Assembly (NCBI GenBank): GCA_038030265.1
Contig: CM075938.1
Span: forward strand, 10,331,009 to 10,395,008
Direction of reading: 5' to 3'
Origin: Corythucha ciliata
Lineage: Eukaryota > Arthropoda > Insecta > Hemiptera > Tingidae
Length of the DNA stretch: 64,000 nucleotides
Shown: piece after piece, positions 12,085-24,290 of the stretch
Position numbering within the stretch: position 1 is the stretch's first letter
Layout: every line of letters starts with the position of its first letter
Made by a program: the position numbers and the translations under genes
Notes under the pieces: generated by a model
The model's input: the letters and a program-made list of their open reading frames with translations, nothing else
Databases searched by the model: none
What the model was told of the DNA's origin: nothing

Positions 12085-12134
12085 TCAGGCCCCAGAGAGC
12101 TCTAATCAAACACAGAATATTTTTCACTTATGAT

Positions 12135-12380
12135 GAGTTATGGCGTTTTTCCTCAATTTTTCCCGCGAATTTTGCGTTTTTTCTCAAGTTTACTTGCGTA
12201 TTATTTGCCAATTTTAATCGCAAATTACCAACTAACATAATTTTAGCCGTCTATTTTCTCAAATTGGTCTCCGAATTGGCGCTCCTCCTGCATGTTTTCG
12301 GCGTTTTAACCGCGTTTTGCGGCTAAGATGGAGGGAAAACACCCATTCCCATTTACGGCTAAAATTGAGAAATAGCGCTG
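12135..12380 (+). repeat. Family A short-repeat array, forward
   Basis: Diverged units with TTTTTCCTCAATTTT, CCGCGAATTTTGCG and AATTTTAGCC can be read forward. The array is interrupted at about 12412 by a LINE 3' fragment and is followed by family B after it. Confidence 0.65.
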
Positions 12381-12411
12381 ATTCACGTTAAACTAAAGAC
12401 ATAAATCTAAT

Positions 12412-13098
12412 AAATTATTCCTGGGATTTACCCTAGATTCTTCTTTTAATTGGAGGGCCCACGTGGATGTCTTGTCGGGGAAACTAGCCAAGGCAATATT
12501 TCTGCTTCGTCGGCTTAAACTCTCTGTGGATGAGGTTACTCTTCGTACAGCATACTTTGGTTTTTTCCATACTCATATCAACTATGGTACCATTTTGTGG
12601 GGTAACTCGGTTGGGGCTCGTAAGATATTCGTTCTGCAGAAGCGTGCTCTTCGTCTACTCTGTGGTTTGAAACCCACTGACTCGTGTCGTCAATCATTCC
12701 GGGAGTCTGGCATCTTGACAGTGCCGAGTGTATTTGTTCTGCAGAGTCTATGCTATGCTCATGATAACGCCGCCTTCCTGATGAGCAGTCGTCACACGCA
12801 TGACACGAGAGGAAAGAGTAATTTCATCCAGGCACGATACAGGCTGGCTGTCGCGTCTAAGAGTTTTTTTAAGTTTGTCGGTCAAATTCTTTAAACATCT
12901 CCCTGAACGTGTTAGAACTCTCGAGCCTGAGCCCTTCGAGCGAATAATTCGTTTGACATTAGCAGAGGCTGCACTGTACTCGGTGGACGATTTCTCGACG
13001 AAATGTTTTGTGAACAATTGAAACTTATTTATTGGCACTTGACACTGTAATGCCATACATAGCGGCTACAATAAAGTTATTATTATTATTATTATTAA
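12412..13098 (+). pseudogene. 3' end of a Jockey/CR1-like LINE with (ATT)n tail
   Basis: The reading starts with an FLGFTLDSSFNWRAHV motif at about 12415, the region just after the reverse transcriptase palm. It continues through YGTILWGNSV and LQKRALRLLCG (frame from 12463), a familiar C-terminal block of Jockey/CR1-type proteins. A frameshift between about 12860 and 12890 moves the end (KHLPERVRTL ... AALYSVDDF) to another frame, which stops at 13019-13021. The untranslated tail carries AATAAA and finishes in an ATT microsatellite at 13077-13098, typical of how these LINEs end. It is a 5'-truncated dead copy. Confidence 0.8.
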
Positions 13099-13099
13099 C

Positions 13100-13855
13100 A
13101 ATGCAAAATCCGGGCAATTGTAACGTTTTTGAAAGAGGAAACCTACGCGAAGCAAAGCCAAGCAGCTACAACAACAAGGGACAAAATCGGGGTTTTGGTG
13201 AGCTAGCAAAAATTGTTTTTGTAGCGAGGAGAACGGAAAACACGAAAAATTGTCATTTTCGTGTGCGAAATTTGTAAACTGGATTTCCATCCAAGCACAA
13301 AAAACGCGATTTCTTTTTCTTTTTTAGGTAGACGACCCGCTAAAATAGTTAAGCAAGCGGAACCTGAAAAACTGTGTTTTTTTTTTTCTAGAGCCGGACC
13401 CACGAAAATGTTTCGTTTGTCACGAAAATCGGATTTTAGTGCACAAAATGAACGAACTCAGTCTCACAATTTCGGTCACCTCGCAATAGAGCGGAATTCG
13501 AGTTTGAATTTTGAGTGAGTCGAGCCTGAGAAAATGGGATTTTAGTGCGAAAAATTAGCAAAATCGGTTTCCAAATTAAGCCGAACCTCGAAATCGGTTT
13601 GTCAGGAACAAGGCTCAGTGAATTTTTTATTTTTGGTGAAACCGACAAGCGAAAATGTGTTGTTTTTCAAGTGAGAAAAATTCGCAAAATTGGTTTTAGT
13701 GAAATTGGGAGAGCTGCGATAATGGTCTTGTATAGTGTGCGAAATTTGGTTTTCACCACAAAAAAAAACGGCGAAATTGGTGTGCTAGTGAGCGAAATTC
13801 GAGGAATTGGTTCTGTTGCTGAGCAAGCCCCGCGAAATATTTAAAAATTAAAAAT
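13100..13855 (+). repeat. Family B array (CGAAATTGGTTTT type)
   Basis: Irregular units built around GCGAAATTGGTTTTTAGTGAGCG follow one another with 20-40 base spacing. Open frames cross them by chance. The same type recurs at 23.1-24.3, 27.2-27.6, 33.8-34.1 (reversed) and 58.1-58.4 kb, each time next to family A. Confidence 0.6.
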
Positions 13856-14630
13856 GTGACAAACCTGTTGGATTATAACTTTTTTATGAAATTTGGGGCT
13901 GGGCAGCTGTCCCACGAAATCTGCGCTTTTGATTCTAGGGGAGGGCAACTGCCCACTCCTGCCCCCCGCTGGCTACGCCCATGCACCCTTCTCCTACGCA
14001 GAAGACCCAACCCGCTCCCCGTGCAGAATGTGGCATCAATTACCTCACTTCTACTCGCTCTCCCCCCCCCCTCACCAGCGACACTTGGAGAGGACCCAAA
14101 ACCTCGCCCTGTGGTGGCTTTTAAGACGCAAATAGTCCATTAGGCCAAGTCGCGAATAGTCAGTTTGGTTATTTGTGGCACGCGAAAGGTCGATTTAGCC
14201 ATTTTCATGGCAGAAATCACGATCTTTCAGGAATTTTCGTTGGCTTAGACTTTTTTTAAGAGCCGGTGCCGTTCTTTTGGCTATTTTTAGGGCACAAATA
14301 TAGTCAGTTAAGCTGTTTTGAAGAGTTGAGGGAATCTTACAGCCTCTTAGCCTTGGTTTGTTTTTTGTGGAAACTGTATACGCCGAGAAGGGAAACGAAA
14401 ACTCTTACCCGATTCCCGGGGTATTGAATTATTAGCTGAAAGGAAGAATCCTGTAAGTTGATCCTCTTCGCGGCCGGACAAGTTCACGTCTTCGAGGTGG
14501 GTGATAAGTCGACAATAAACCGAGTCCAAATAATCGTGCGAATGTATTGCGGTGCGACTTCGAGAAGATGAATATGTACAACGGTACAGTATAGTAGAAG
14601 TAGAAATATAGGCGTACAGAAGGTGAATTG
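13856..14630. other. Element-end-like and residual short-repeat sequence
   Basis: The block at 13900-13990 contains paired GGGCAGCTG/GGGCAACTGCCC motifs and CTGGCTACGCCCATG, close to the CTGGCTACGCCCCTG that ends both tandem copies at 10.2 and 12.08 kb. It may be another DNA-element terminus. From 14110 to 14330 there are loose units such as GCGAATAGTCAGTTTGG and GCGAAAGGTCGATTTAGCC. No gene is seen. Confidence 0.4.
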
Positions 14631-14841
14631 ATTGGCCCTGGTCAGGAAAGGGGAATGTTATACATTGCCAAGATGTATAACATCTTTAGGGGAGCTATGC
14701 TACTCTCGCCTCCGTACAAGTATAGTGCTGTCTAAGCCTATATCGTCATTAAACACGTACAGATGCCCCCCCGGTTTGACGCCAAAAGAGGTAGCAGTGT
14801 CGCCCAAGAAATCGGCCCAGTAAAACAACGATTGCGACACC

Positions 14842-15600
14842 ATGTGCAGACCACAACCAAACAGGTCTGATGTCAATGGACTTTATCAAGGCGTAGACAA
14901 CATCCTGCTGAAGATGATCTTCTGGAACGCAGGAGGCTTAACTCAAGACAAGTTTATCGAGCTGACTAATATCATACACTCCAACAAAGCCGACATCTTC
15001 GGGGTAGTGGAAGCTGGAGCATGTACAGACCGTCTGGAGTCCTACCAGGTACCAGGATACAGCATCTTTGCCCTACCGAGAGCTAGGCGAGTGGCCTCTG
15101 GAATTCTTATTGGCGTGAAAACGGCCTTAGTAGCCGACTTCACCGTGTTGAAAGAGGCGGAGACAAACGATGGCCTCGAAGCCGTGGGACTGGATGTCTG
15201 GATTGAGGCCTGCCGCCGGCGAATAGTGATCCTGTACAACCCTCCATCCAATGTACCCAACCTTGGATGGTTGGAAACTGCTTGGACATCCAACACAGTT
15301 GTCTACGGCGATTTCAATGCCCTCTCAAGCAGATGGGGATATAGCAGGACAACAGCGGTAGGCAGAGCCATTGAGGAATTCATTGACGATAGCCCGGTTG
15401 AGGTGATTGAGAACGAGAGAAGCGTGCCCACTTTTCATGCGTACAACGGGGGAACTGGTCACCCGGATCTCATCCTGGCCCACTCCGCACTCAGGGATTG
15501 CCTGGAACACTATGTGAGGCCGGCGCCCGGCGTCCGGCGTCCTTGGACACAAATTGATGCACCTTGCCTGGAAGGGAGGATCGCGCGCGGATACCCAACC
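14842..15600 (+). pseudogene. Endonuclease domain of APE-type LINE
   Basis: The frame shows the order of endonuclease/exonuclease/phosphatase motifs: WNAGGLTQDK (residues about 29-38), VVEAG with the catalytic glutamate, YNPPSNVP, VVYGDFNALSSRWG, and GHPDLILAHSA near the end. These residues nick target DNA to start target-primed reverse transcription. The active-site aspartate and asparagine of GDFNA are kept. The frame goes out of register between 15554 and 15600, where the expected continuation moves to the next frame, so this part alone is intact but detached from the RT. Confidence 0.8.
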
Positions 15601-16083
15601 AAAAGCTGCAGTGTGGAACCTAAAGAAGGCTGATTGGAAGTGGTTTACAGTAAAATGCGAGGAATTGCTGTGTAATGTCGACCTTTCAGGAAACATTGAT
15701 ACATGCTATCGCAAACTGAGCACTGCAGTGCTGAGAAGCACAATGGACTCTATTCCGTGGGGCTGGGTCAAAAACGCAAAGCCCTTTTGGAATGAAAGAT
15801 TAGGGGAATTGAGGGATGCAAAAAATGCTGCCGACACACTGTATGAAACCCATCCTACCCAAGACAACAAAACGAAACTAAAAGCTGCCGCCGCCAAGCT
15901 TAAGAACGAGATCCTGCAGTCCAAGCGAGGATCAGTAAGAACTTTCATGGAGCAGCTGGATTACAGGAAAGATGGAGTGAAGGCCCACCGGTACGTCTCG
16001 GAACTCTGTGGGAAACAGGGAGCCCCCAAAAACAAACCTGTGGTCGCACTCAGTCTGGGAAAACTCTCACACGATATGCGGAC
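15554..16083 (+). pseudogene. Linker between endonuclease and RT of APE-type LINE
   Basis: After the first frameshift the frame carries NLKKADWKWF, FWNERLGELRDAKNAAD and KRGSVRTFMEQLDYRKDG. This lysine-rich linker, with a W-E-LR-AK pattern, is usual between endonuclease and palm in I/Jockey-type proteins. It loses register near 16080, where the reading HFCAHYAKVSN continues in the third frame. Confidence 0.7.
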
Positions 16084-17514
16084 ATTGCTAGGCACTTCTG
16101 CGCCCATTATGCCAAAGTGAGTAACCCACGCCCTAAAGCTAAACGCAAGCTGCATACCCGGCAGCCATCTTCTTGCCCGGATGAACTTGAGATGAACCTC
16201 TTCTATTCGGAGTTCACTCTCGCGGAACTGGAGAGAGCAATCGAGAGGCCGCCCAAGAGGAAATGTGCGGGATCTGATGGGATTCTGCCAGAGTTTATCA
16301 AACACCTGGGGGCAAAGGCCAGGGAGAAGATCCTTGTTTTTATGAATAAGGTCTGGATCAGAGGACTTCCCAGTGAGTGGCGAAAGGCTGACATAATCCC
16401 CATTGCAAAGAAAGGAAAAAGCGAAAATACCCCCGAGAGTAACAGACCAATTGCTCTGACAAGCATGTTCTCGAAGTTATACGAGAAAATGGTCCTCGAG
16501 AGGCTGCAGCTGTACTTGGAAAAACGGCAACTTCTATCAGACAAGCAGGCAGCTTTTAGACGGTACCGCAATACCATTGAACATGTGGCTTACCTGTCCC
16601 AGGAAGTCAAAAATGCATTCCACCGTAAGCAAAGTACAATAGCTGTATTTGTGGACTTTAGAACTGCCTTTGACCGGGTCTGGAGGGAGCGATTGCTGGA
16701 AAAGATTCTGGGATTGGGCATATCTGGGAATATGTATGGGACCATTCGTTCGTTCCTCTCACAACGGTGGATCAGAGTGAAGTACCGAAGCGTTTGCTCG
16801 CCGTACCGGCAGACCCGCCTTGGAGTTCCCCAGGGCGCAGTCCTAAGTCCCACCTTATTCAGCATCATGATAGACGACGTGGTGGCAAAATTGGAGGCCA
16901 TACCGGGAGTTCGTGCACTGCTGTATGCGGACGATTTGGTGATATGGGCCTCCAGCAGCAACCTGAAAGCGATTTAGGCGTGCCTGGACGAGGCTCTGAG
17001 GGCTTTAGACAGCTGGGTAAAGGAAAATCGGATGGATGTAAACCCACAAAAATCGGAATTTCAGGTTTTCAGCTTGTCGACTAGACGCCCGCAAGTAAAC
17101 CTGCTCTTCAACGGCGCCTCACTTCCCCAATCAGACTCAGCCGCATACCTGGGCATCCAGCTGGATAGTAGGCTCTGCTGGAAGAAGCATGTCGAGAAGC
17201 TCGTACAACAAAGAGAGAAGAGGCTAGGACTACTTAGGAGACTGGCAGCAGTGAAGTGGGGAGCCAATCAGGACCTCCTGGCCTTGACCTACAAAACGTA
17301 TGTGCGACCCTGCACAGAATATGGAGCTGAGGTCCTGGTAACCGCCTCTGATTGTGCGCTAAAGCCCCTCGACACACTGCAAAATAAGGCACTGAGGCTG
17401 ATTACAGGTGGAGCAATTCCGAGCGGCGCGAATAGAGAAAAGGGGAAAAGGGCAGTTTCGAGTTGCCACATAGAGATAAAGTTCGCCCGCTCCCACTCAG
17501 AAGGTATGAAATAA
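16084..17514 (+). pseudogene. Reverse transcriptase of APE-type LINE with one amber stop
   Basis: The palm and fingers are clear: CAGSDGILPEFIK, WRKADIIPIAKKGK, RPIALTSMFSKLYEKM, AVFVDFRTAFDRVW (motif A aspartate), RLGVPQGAVLSP (motif B) and LLYADDLVIW (motif C with both aspartates). An amber codon at 16975-16977 interrupts the frame just after motif C. The same frame continues with ALDSWVKENRMDVNPQKSEF and YVRPCTEYGAEVL, ending at 17514. Catalytic residues are therefore kept and the RT part is inactivated mainly by one base. The RNase H or zinc-knuckle end expected downstream is missing. Confidence 0.85.
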
Positions 17515-20028
17515 TGTAGTAGTGACGGGAGGAGGAGTTATATAGTACTATGCGTTATTAGATGGCGTTAACAGAAACCATTCCTTTTCAATACTCAGTA
17601 TGTTCTGAGAAACACGCAAAAACCGGACAGTACCTTAACGAAGGTTGCACTTTATACGCCATCCTAAAACACGTGGATTTTATCCATCCTCCTTGGCCAA
17701 TAAATTACTGAGATTTCTTCAAGTTGTTACCTCATTTTCACTACCACTAGAATAGCGTTGATCGTTATTCGAAAACAAATGGGTCGGGGGGGGGGGGTGC
17801 TGAAATATAATAATGTACGTGAACATGGCCCGACCCACGTCAAGTGAGCTATAATAGAATGAGTCCACACCCCCTGCCTTCCAAAAAAGGTTAGATACTT
17901 AGAACGCTCAATGTGAAAGCAATGCACTTGTCCCCACAGCTGATGGAGAGTATAGAATTCTTATGACTAATTCCATTACTATATATAATCATAATAGAAA
18001 TCGGCGAATTACGGTGTAATCCTTTAAGCGCTTGAGACTATTTGCCCAACACGTTAAAGTGATAAAATACTGTATTGATGAGGAGGGGGATTAAGTTTAG
18101 AATATGATTTGAATGCAGCATATTGAATTCAATAATTCTATTCGCTATACATATACATAATATTACAATACTGTCAGTATAGAGTACAAACAGTGCGAGG
18201 GAGAATGGAATTTCGAGGAAACGACACATCGGTTATTATTATATATATATAATGCTTCATGCCCCTCCCCTTCATCCAACGACCCCTCCCTCTCTCTCGT
18301 TTCATCACAGCCACTTCAAATATTTGTGTATTTTCACTCAACGTAATTATATTTATCAGAAGACCGTCCGCGTGCTCTTTGATTAGAAAAATTTCCTGGA
18401 CACACGTATAAACCACCACCTCCATTATTCCTTCAAGTATAGGTTTTCCGTATACCTTTTAATTTTGAAGTATATTCGCCTTTGAAGTATAGTATTGCGG
18501 AAAAACCCCCCGTCCGGCATATGCCGAGAGTGATAATCGGAAATAACAAGCACTGCACGAGTGACATTGATATTTTGTTCGCTTTGATCTTCAAAGAGTC
18601 ATTTCCGTAAAGTTTTAGGCGCTTTACAATTTAGTTTTATAAACATTTCTCGGCTAATTCTGCGCCCTGTACCGCGATGTGTCCAGAGCCACTGGCTCTA
18701 GTACTGCACTGAAAGAAGGATTTACAACTTTACTTTTTGGATACACAAAAACGACAATTTGCACGCTCACTTTCAGCTCGGAATCGAAGAGCTTTCTCCT
18801 CTTATAGAACATCTGCTCTCTAGACGCCGTTAAATTGAATCGAAAAAAAAAAAAAGAAAAACAAAATTGGGCGCTCTGTAAATGAGAGAGAAGTCAGCAT
18901 GTCAATTAGAAAAAAAGACCCCGCCCACCCCCTCTCTCCCAATGAGGAGACTACTACCATTTTTGGAACCGAACGAGAGCCACGAACCCGCCGCGCCGCG
19001 GCCGCCCCATAAGTTTGTGGAACGTAACAGCTTTCGTCTCGGGTAATATTCAGATTTTTTTCCCTCTCTCTCACTCTTTCTCTGTTTCTCTAAACATGCC
19101 TAGATTACCCGGTCTACCTCATTTTAAAACTACCACAGTTTAAATGACTGGGCTATTAATTAAGTGTTTTTTTTTTGTTTTTTGTTTTTTTCTCGTTTTC
19201 TTTCCCATCAGATTATGAACCTCGGAAGTATTATAATGATAAGCGGAGGAGAACCCCCACTAAAATGCAAAATATAATGTAGTATCGCCCCTAATTTATG
19301 GGGTTCTTCCCACTACCCTGGCATCTACTAGGTGAACATCATTTAATCAATGAAAACGAGTCATGTTACAATTTTAATTAATCATTATTAATTATAAGCC
19401 ACGGGGAGAGTGTTATGACCCTACAAGGTGCGCTCGTTGTTAAAAGTTTAAAAAATAATATTTAACCCCTCAGATTTGTCCCTTTTAATATTTTACCCGA
19501 AGATGAAAATAAAAATATTTAACCCAACATGAACAAAACAATTTGTTGCTCCGGCTTCAGGCGGTCACAATTGTAGATTACATTTCCCGGCGTACTGTGT
19601 AAAGCTGTTCCTCCTTCAACAGGAACGGATGAGCAAATGGTGTTAGTGCTCCGAAGAAAATACCATGGGGCATCGCCAAGGGTGGGCAAAATACTTTGAA
19701 AATGTATTTTAAATACAAAGCCCAAAATACTTTCAAAAATGTATTTTAAATACTGAAATACAAATACTTTTTGAATTGTATTTTGAATAAAATACAAATA
19801 CAATTTAAAATACTTTTCAAAAATTCGATTTCGACGGCAGATAGTGCGAAAAACACGAAAAATAAATAATTCAAAAATATCAGGTCCTTCAATAGACAAG
19901 TTGACATAATGTAGCAGCGTGAAATGGCGCTGCGCCGCGATGCGCAAAGAAAAGGAGGCAAGTTGTCACGAAGTATTTAGTACCGAACCGGCGAGCACTG
20001 GTGGATCGTGAGCTGAAAAGGAGGTGAG
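17515..20028. other. Stretch without a recognised gene; possible hAT end near 19676
   Basis: No exon is recognised. At 19676-19850 the sequence begins CAAGGGTGGGCAAAATAC and continues with repeated AAATGTATTTTAAATAC blocks, a pattern seen at ends of hAT-type DNA elements. I see only one end. Two CACTGGTGGA(T/C)C motifs lie at about 19996 and 20031. Homopolymers occur near 17788 (G), 18844 (A) and 19168 (T). Confidence 0.45.
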
Positions 20029-22200
20029 GACACTGGTGGACCTATATCGGGGCCCGGGGCGGAAATCTTCAAGAGTCCCCTAAAAGTCTCTAACTATACA
20101 TAAAACCTCTATTGGTAACCTCTAAGGCCATTTCCTAATTTTAGCCATGGTCTTTTCCATATATTGTAGGCAAATTACCGCTATTTCCACAGTCTATCCG
20201 CTAAACAGTGCTTATGCCAAGTTTAAAATGCGAATTTCTCCATTTTAGCCGCGAATGAGTGCTTTTTGTCAACTTTAACAGCAAATTAGCGCTTTTCGCC
20301 ACAAATTAGCAACTGATTAGCGGGGTAATCCCCCCCACCATAAAGACATAAATGCGCTTTTCCCCAACTTTAGCAGCAAAGTAGATTTGGTATCCTGTGT
20401 GAATCAGCAATGTTTCTTCAACTTTCCTCGAGTTGGCGTTTTCCACAATTTTAGCTGCAAATTAGCGATTTTTTCCAGCGGTTTACTCAGTATGAGCTGA
20501 AAATTACTCAATATTAGCCGTAAAATTCTCGAAATGTTTACCACAAATTAGCATTTTTTGTTCACCGTAACCATACACTGCGGAATAGCGATTTCGTCTA
20601 TGTTTTAGCCGCGAATTAACGTATTTCCAATTTTTGACGCAAATTTAAATTTGCCTCAATTTTAGCCGTAAATTAGCACTTTTTCGTAATTTTAGCAGTG
20701 CAGTAGCTATTTCAAGCCCGTGTATTAGCGAATTTTGTTCATTTTAGCCATGAATTGGCGTTTTCCGATATTTTTACTGCAAATCGGCATTTCTTCCATT
20801 TTTTTACAGTGAATTAGCACTTTTTGTTTCAAGTTAGGCTGAAAATTAACTTTTCTCTTTATTCTAGCCAGAATAATTACTGATTTTCTCTGTATTAGCC
20901 GCGAATTGGCACCGCATTAGCAATTTTTTTCAATTTTAATTATATGTAGAATAGGGCTTCATCTCAGTTCTAGCCGTGAATCAGTGTTTTTTCTTTTACT
21001 TATAACTATGAATTTGCCGTTTACCTCAATTTTAGCCACAAAGTTGTTGTCAGAAGGCGGAATTAGGAATTCCAACACACTTTATCCGCGATTATTTTCC
21101 TCAATTTTAGCCGTAAATTCGGGTTTTTTTCAACTTAAGCTGCTTTGAAGCGTTTCTATAATCTGTAAATTCGCGAATTACCTTAATTTTTCAGCCATGA
21201 ATTCGTGATTTCCTCAAATTTTAGCCGAGAATAACACTTTTTCCCAATTTGAGCTGAAAACGAGAGTTTTTATTTATTTATGACAGGCTAATTATAGTGA
21301 ATTTGTCAATATTAGCTGGTTTTTTTTTACACTTGAGTCCCACGTTGGCATTTTTCCTTCAATTTTTGCAATGGATTAGCGTTTATTGTTTAGTTTTAGC
21401 CTCGAACAGAAGCTATGCATTTGCGTTTTGTCAATTTTTCAAGGTTTAGTGACTTTGTGGATCGCGCTCTCTTCGGTTTATACAAAATAACGGCCAACGA
21501 AAAATTTAGAGATCTTTTTTATAACGACAATGAAAAATTGGGAAAATACGAACTCACGATCAAACTGACTTGTGTTGTTTTTTTAACATAATATTTGTTA
21601 TTTTTAAAAATAAAAATTGAGGTTTGTTAGCTGTTGGCACGCTACAACTTTAACCAATTTTCGCCACGGGTTAGCGCTTTTAATCAATTTTAGCAGTGCA
21701 GTAGGGATTCTTTCGTTTGTTTGGCGATTTTCCTCCATTTTAGCCACGATTTGGCGTTTTCCTCATTTTCAGCTGCAGTTTAGCCATTTTTTAGCAGTCA
21801 ATTAGCACTTTTTTCGCAGTTTGAGTTGAAAATTAGTGTTTTTCTTAAAGTTGGCCCCGCTAATTAATATTTTTGTCTATTCTAGCCGCGTAGTTTTTTT
21901 AGGTTTTAGCCCGCGTAAGCAATTTTTTTCTACGGATTAGCGCTGTTTCTCAGTTTGAGCCTCGATTCTTTCAGAAGCTATACAAATTTTCGTTTTCTCA
22001 ATTTCAGCCGCGAATTATTGATTTTTCTTCATTTCAGCTGTGAAATAGCGTTTTCTGATAATTTTGCAGCGAATTAGCACATTATCTATTCTCTTTTTTT
22101 CATTAATAGGTGATTTTTCGCCATTTGAATTGTGAATTTGCTATTTTGGTCCAGTTTAAACTCGAATTAGCGTTGTTTTTCGCAATAGTTGCCACGAGTT
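20029..22200 (+). repeat. Long family A array, forward, with a distinct left end
   Basis: The block opens with CACTGGTGGACCTATATC, then GGGGCCCGGGGCGGAAAT and an AACCTCTAAGGCC motif. It continues as diverged units of roughly 30 bases, each with ATTTTAGCCGCGAATTAGCG and a TTTTTCTCA spacer. The opening block reappears reverse-complemented at 38.24-38.34 kb next to a reversed array. A non-repeat piece lies at about 21.45-21.61 kb. There is no coding signal. I infer the array is part of a mobile element and not a centromeric satellite, because of the defined end. Confidence 0.75.
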
Positions 22201-22222
22201 TTGTTTACTTGTACAGCTTTTG

Positions 22223-22760
22223 CCCTCGGCAAGAACCCCAGGCAGACGCCGGCAGACGATCACTTTCGTATTCAGCCACATGAAACGTGTCGCAAAAGAC
22301 CATTCTCCGGACTTAGTTCATCCGGTTATTTAATGCCCCTGATTTAAGGAGTTTACTAGCCACCAAGGGCAAATGCTCCAGGCAGACGATTTTATTTGTA
22401 ATCATCTCCATAAATCCTATCGAATAAGACCAGTTTCAGGACTATGTTCTTCAGGTTGATCAAAATGCACCGAATTACGTGTTTTTGGCGAGCCACAGAG
22501 GGCAAATGCCCCAGGCAGACGGCGGCAGACGATCATATTCGTAATCAGCTTCATAAAACCTTTCGAATGAGACTAGTTTCGGGTCTATGTTCTTCTGGTT
22601 AAATTAATGTCCCAAATTAAGGACTTTAATTAGCTATAAAATCCTTAGGCCTCAGATACAGCATGGCAGACTTCCGGACTCGTAAATAGGGGGTCAAATG
22701 CCATCATTTTGCACACATTCGGTGACTATGTTCTTCCGGTTGAATGGGACTGTCGCTTGC
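22223..22760 (+). repeat. About 135-bp tandem repeat, four diverged units
   Basis: AGGCAGACG starts recur at 22241, 22380 and 22513, with a weaker unit near 22665. Each unit also carries GACTATGTTCTTCCGGTT and a CGAATAAGACCAGTTTC-like block in the same order. It sits between a family A array and a family B-like array and is a separate, longer-period repeat. Confidence 0.75.
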
Positions 22761-22774
22761 TCTCGAACTATTAA

Positions 22775-24290
22775 TATAATTGACGATTTACTCATAAAAT
22801 GACTGTTTTTAAGCTGAACACTTCCTCATAAAATTTACCACTAGCACATAAGCTTATGAATTCCCGTAAAATTGCAAGTTTTCTCATGAAACAGACAATT
22901 TCCTTATGAAATTGACAATTTATTCACGAAAGTGACAAGATTTTCAATGAAATTGCCACTTGGTGAGGCGCTTCGCATAAATTTTGCTTTTGACGTGGCA
23001 TTTCGCGTGAGTGTTCCCCGGAATGTTGCGTTTTCTCCACCGTGGGACATTGTGTGCAAATTCCGCGTTAAATGCGACAATTCGCGTAAACACTTCCTAG
23101 AATGTTACCCTTTCGCATAGGTTTTGACCAGAATGAGGGCTTAGGCCTAAATATGTGACATTTCGCGTAAAAGGTATAGACCTTGACGGTGTATTTCGAT
23201 TAAATTTCACCCTAGACGTAGCATTTCTCGAATTTTGCTTTCTGAAAAAGTAATTTCGGGGTTTTCGTTGCTGGCAAATCAATTTCGGTGGGTGGCCCAA
23301 TTCAGAGAATTGGTTCACGCCCAGCGAAATTGGTTTACAGGTCCCCGCAATTGGTTTTTCAATGAGCAAAATCCAATAAATTTATTTACAGTAAATTTGT
23401 TTATTCGAGGAACTGTTTTTCCTTTTCCTTTTGCTGAAAAAACCCGCGAAATTTGGTATTTAAAGAGAAAATTTTTAGAAATTGATTTTCTGGTGAGTCA
23501 ATGTTGCGAAAATGGTTTAAAAGAGCGAAAAAATCAACCATTGTCAATCAAAGCTGACGAATAGCTACAAAAATTGCAACATTTAAGAGCTGAATAACCA
23601 CGAAAAAATTGAAGTTCTCTGCCTGAAGATTCCTAAAATCGCCATAGTTTCTGTCTTTATATTCGCGAAATTGCAAATTGCTGGTATTTATTCCCGTGAA
23701 ATTGCCAGTTTGGTTACCTTTTTGTTAGTGACCGCGTTAATTGATAGTTTCTGGTCTTCATTTTCGTGAAATTTTCAGGTCCATGGCTTCTTTTTAGGGA
23801 TTACAGACACAAAGGCGACACAAAAAAAAAAACAAGAAAATTGATCATTTTAATAGATCATAGGTAAAATTATGTTGTGAATATAACGGCTCTTCCCCTC
23901 TGCGCGGGTTTCGGCCATAGAGGGAATACCAATTTCTGGGGGAAAAAAGTCTAATAATTGTCACGAAATTGGAAGTTTCTTGACTGACTATATCTGTGAA
24001 ATTGCAATTTTTAGGTTTTTACTTGCGCGAAATTGCAAGTTTTTGGACTTAAATATATTCAGCGAAAGGGCAATTTTCTGGACTTTTTAGTTGGCTTGGT
24101 CCCTGGGCATGCCACTCCCGATTCATTGGTCAATCTCGCCCGCAACATTTAGAGCTAAATATTTGAGAGTGTGCAAGATCGGGTCCAATTAACGAAATTA
24201 CAAGTTTCCTGTCTGTATATCCGCGAAATTGGCAATTTCGGTTCTTTATTTCAGCGAAATTGCAAGGTTAGGGTCTTAAGGGCTTAGTTT
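22775..24290 (+). repeat. Family B-like arrays (CATGAAATTGACAATTT and CGCGAAATTG types)
   Basis: From 22775 to about 22970 units such as TCATGAAATTGACAATTT repeat every 22-25 bases. From about 22970 the motif becomes ATTTCGCGTNAAT, and from 23240 CGAAATTGGTTT. From 23640 it is GCGAAATTGCAAGTTTCTGG. The gradual drift looks like repeated local amplification. No gene is supported. Confidence 0.6.

Larger units (their letters stand above)
14842..17514 (+). mobile_element. APE-type LINE (I/Jockey-like), nearly whole ORF2 with lesions
   Basis: One element on the plus strand spans apurinic-type endonuclease, linker, reverse transcriptase and thumb-like region. Three frame segments (14842-15600, 15554-16083, 16084-17514) join through two frameshifts, and one amber codon lies at 16975-16977. 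The sequence stops before any RNase H domain, and no 3' tail or target duplication can be seen. The 63-codon frame at 14632-14823 just upstream might be the end of ORF1, but I do not recognise it. Confidence 0.8.
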
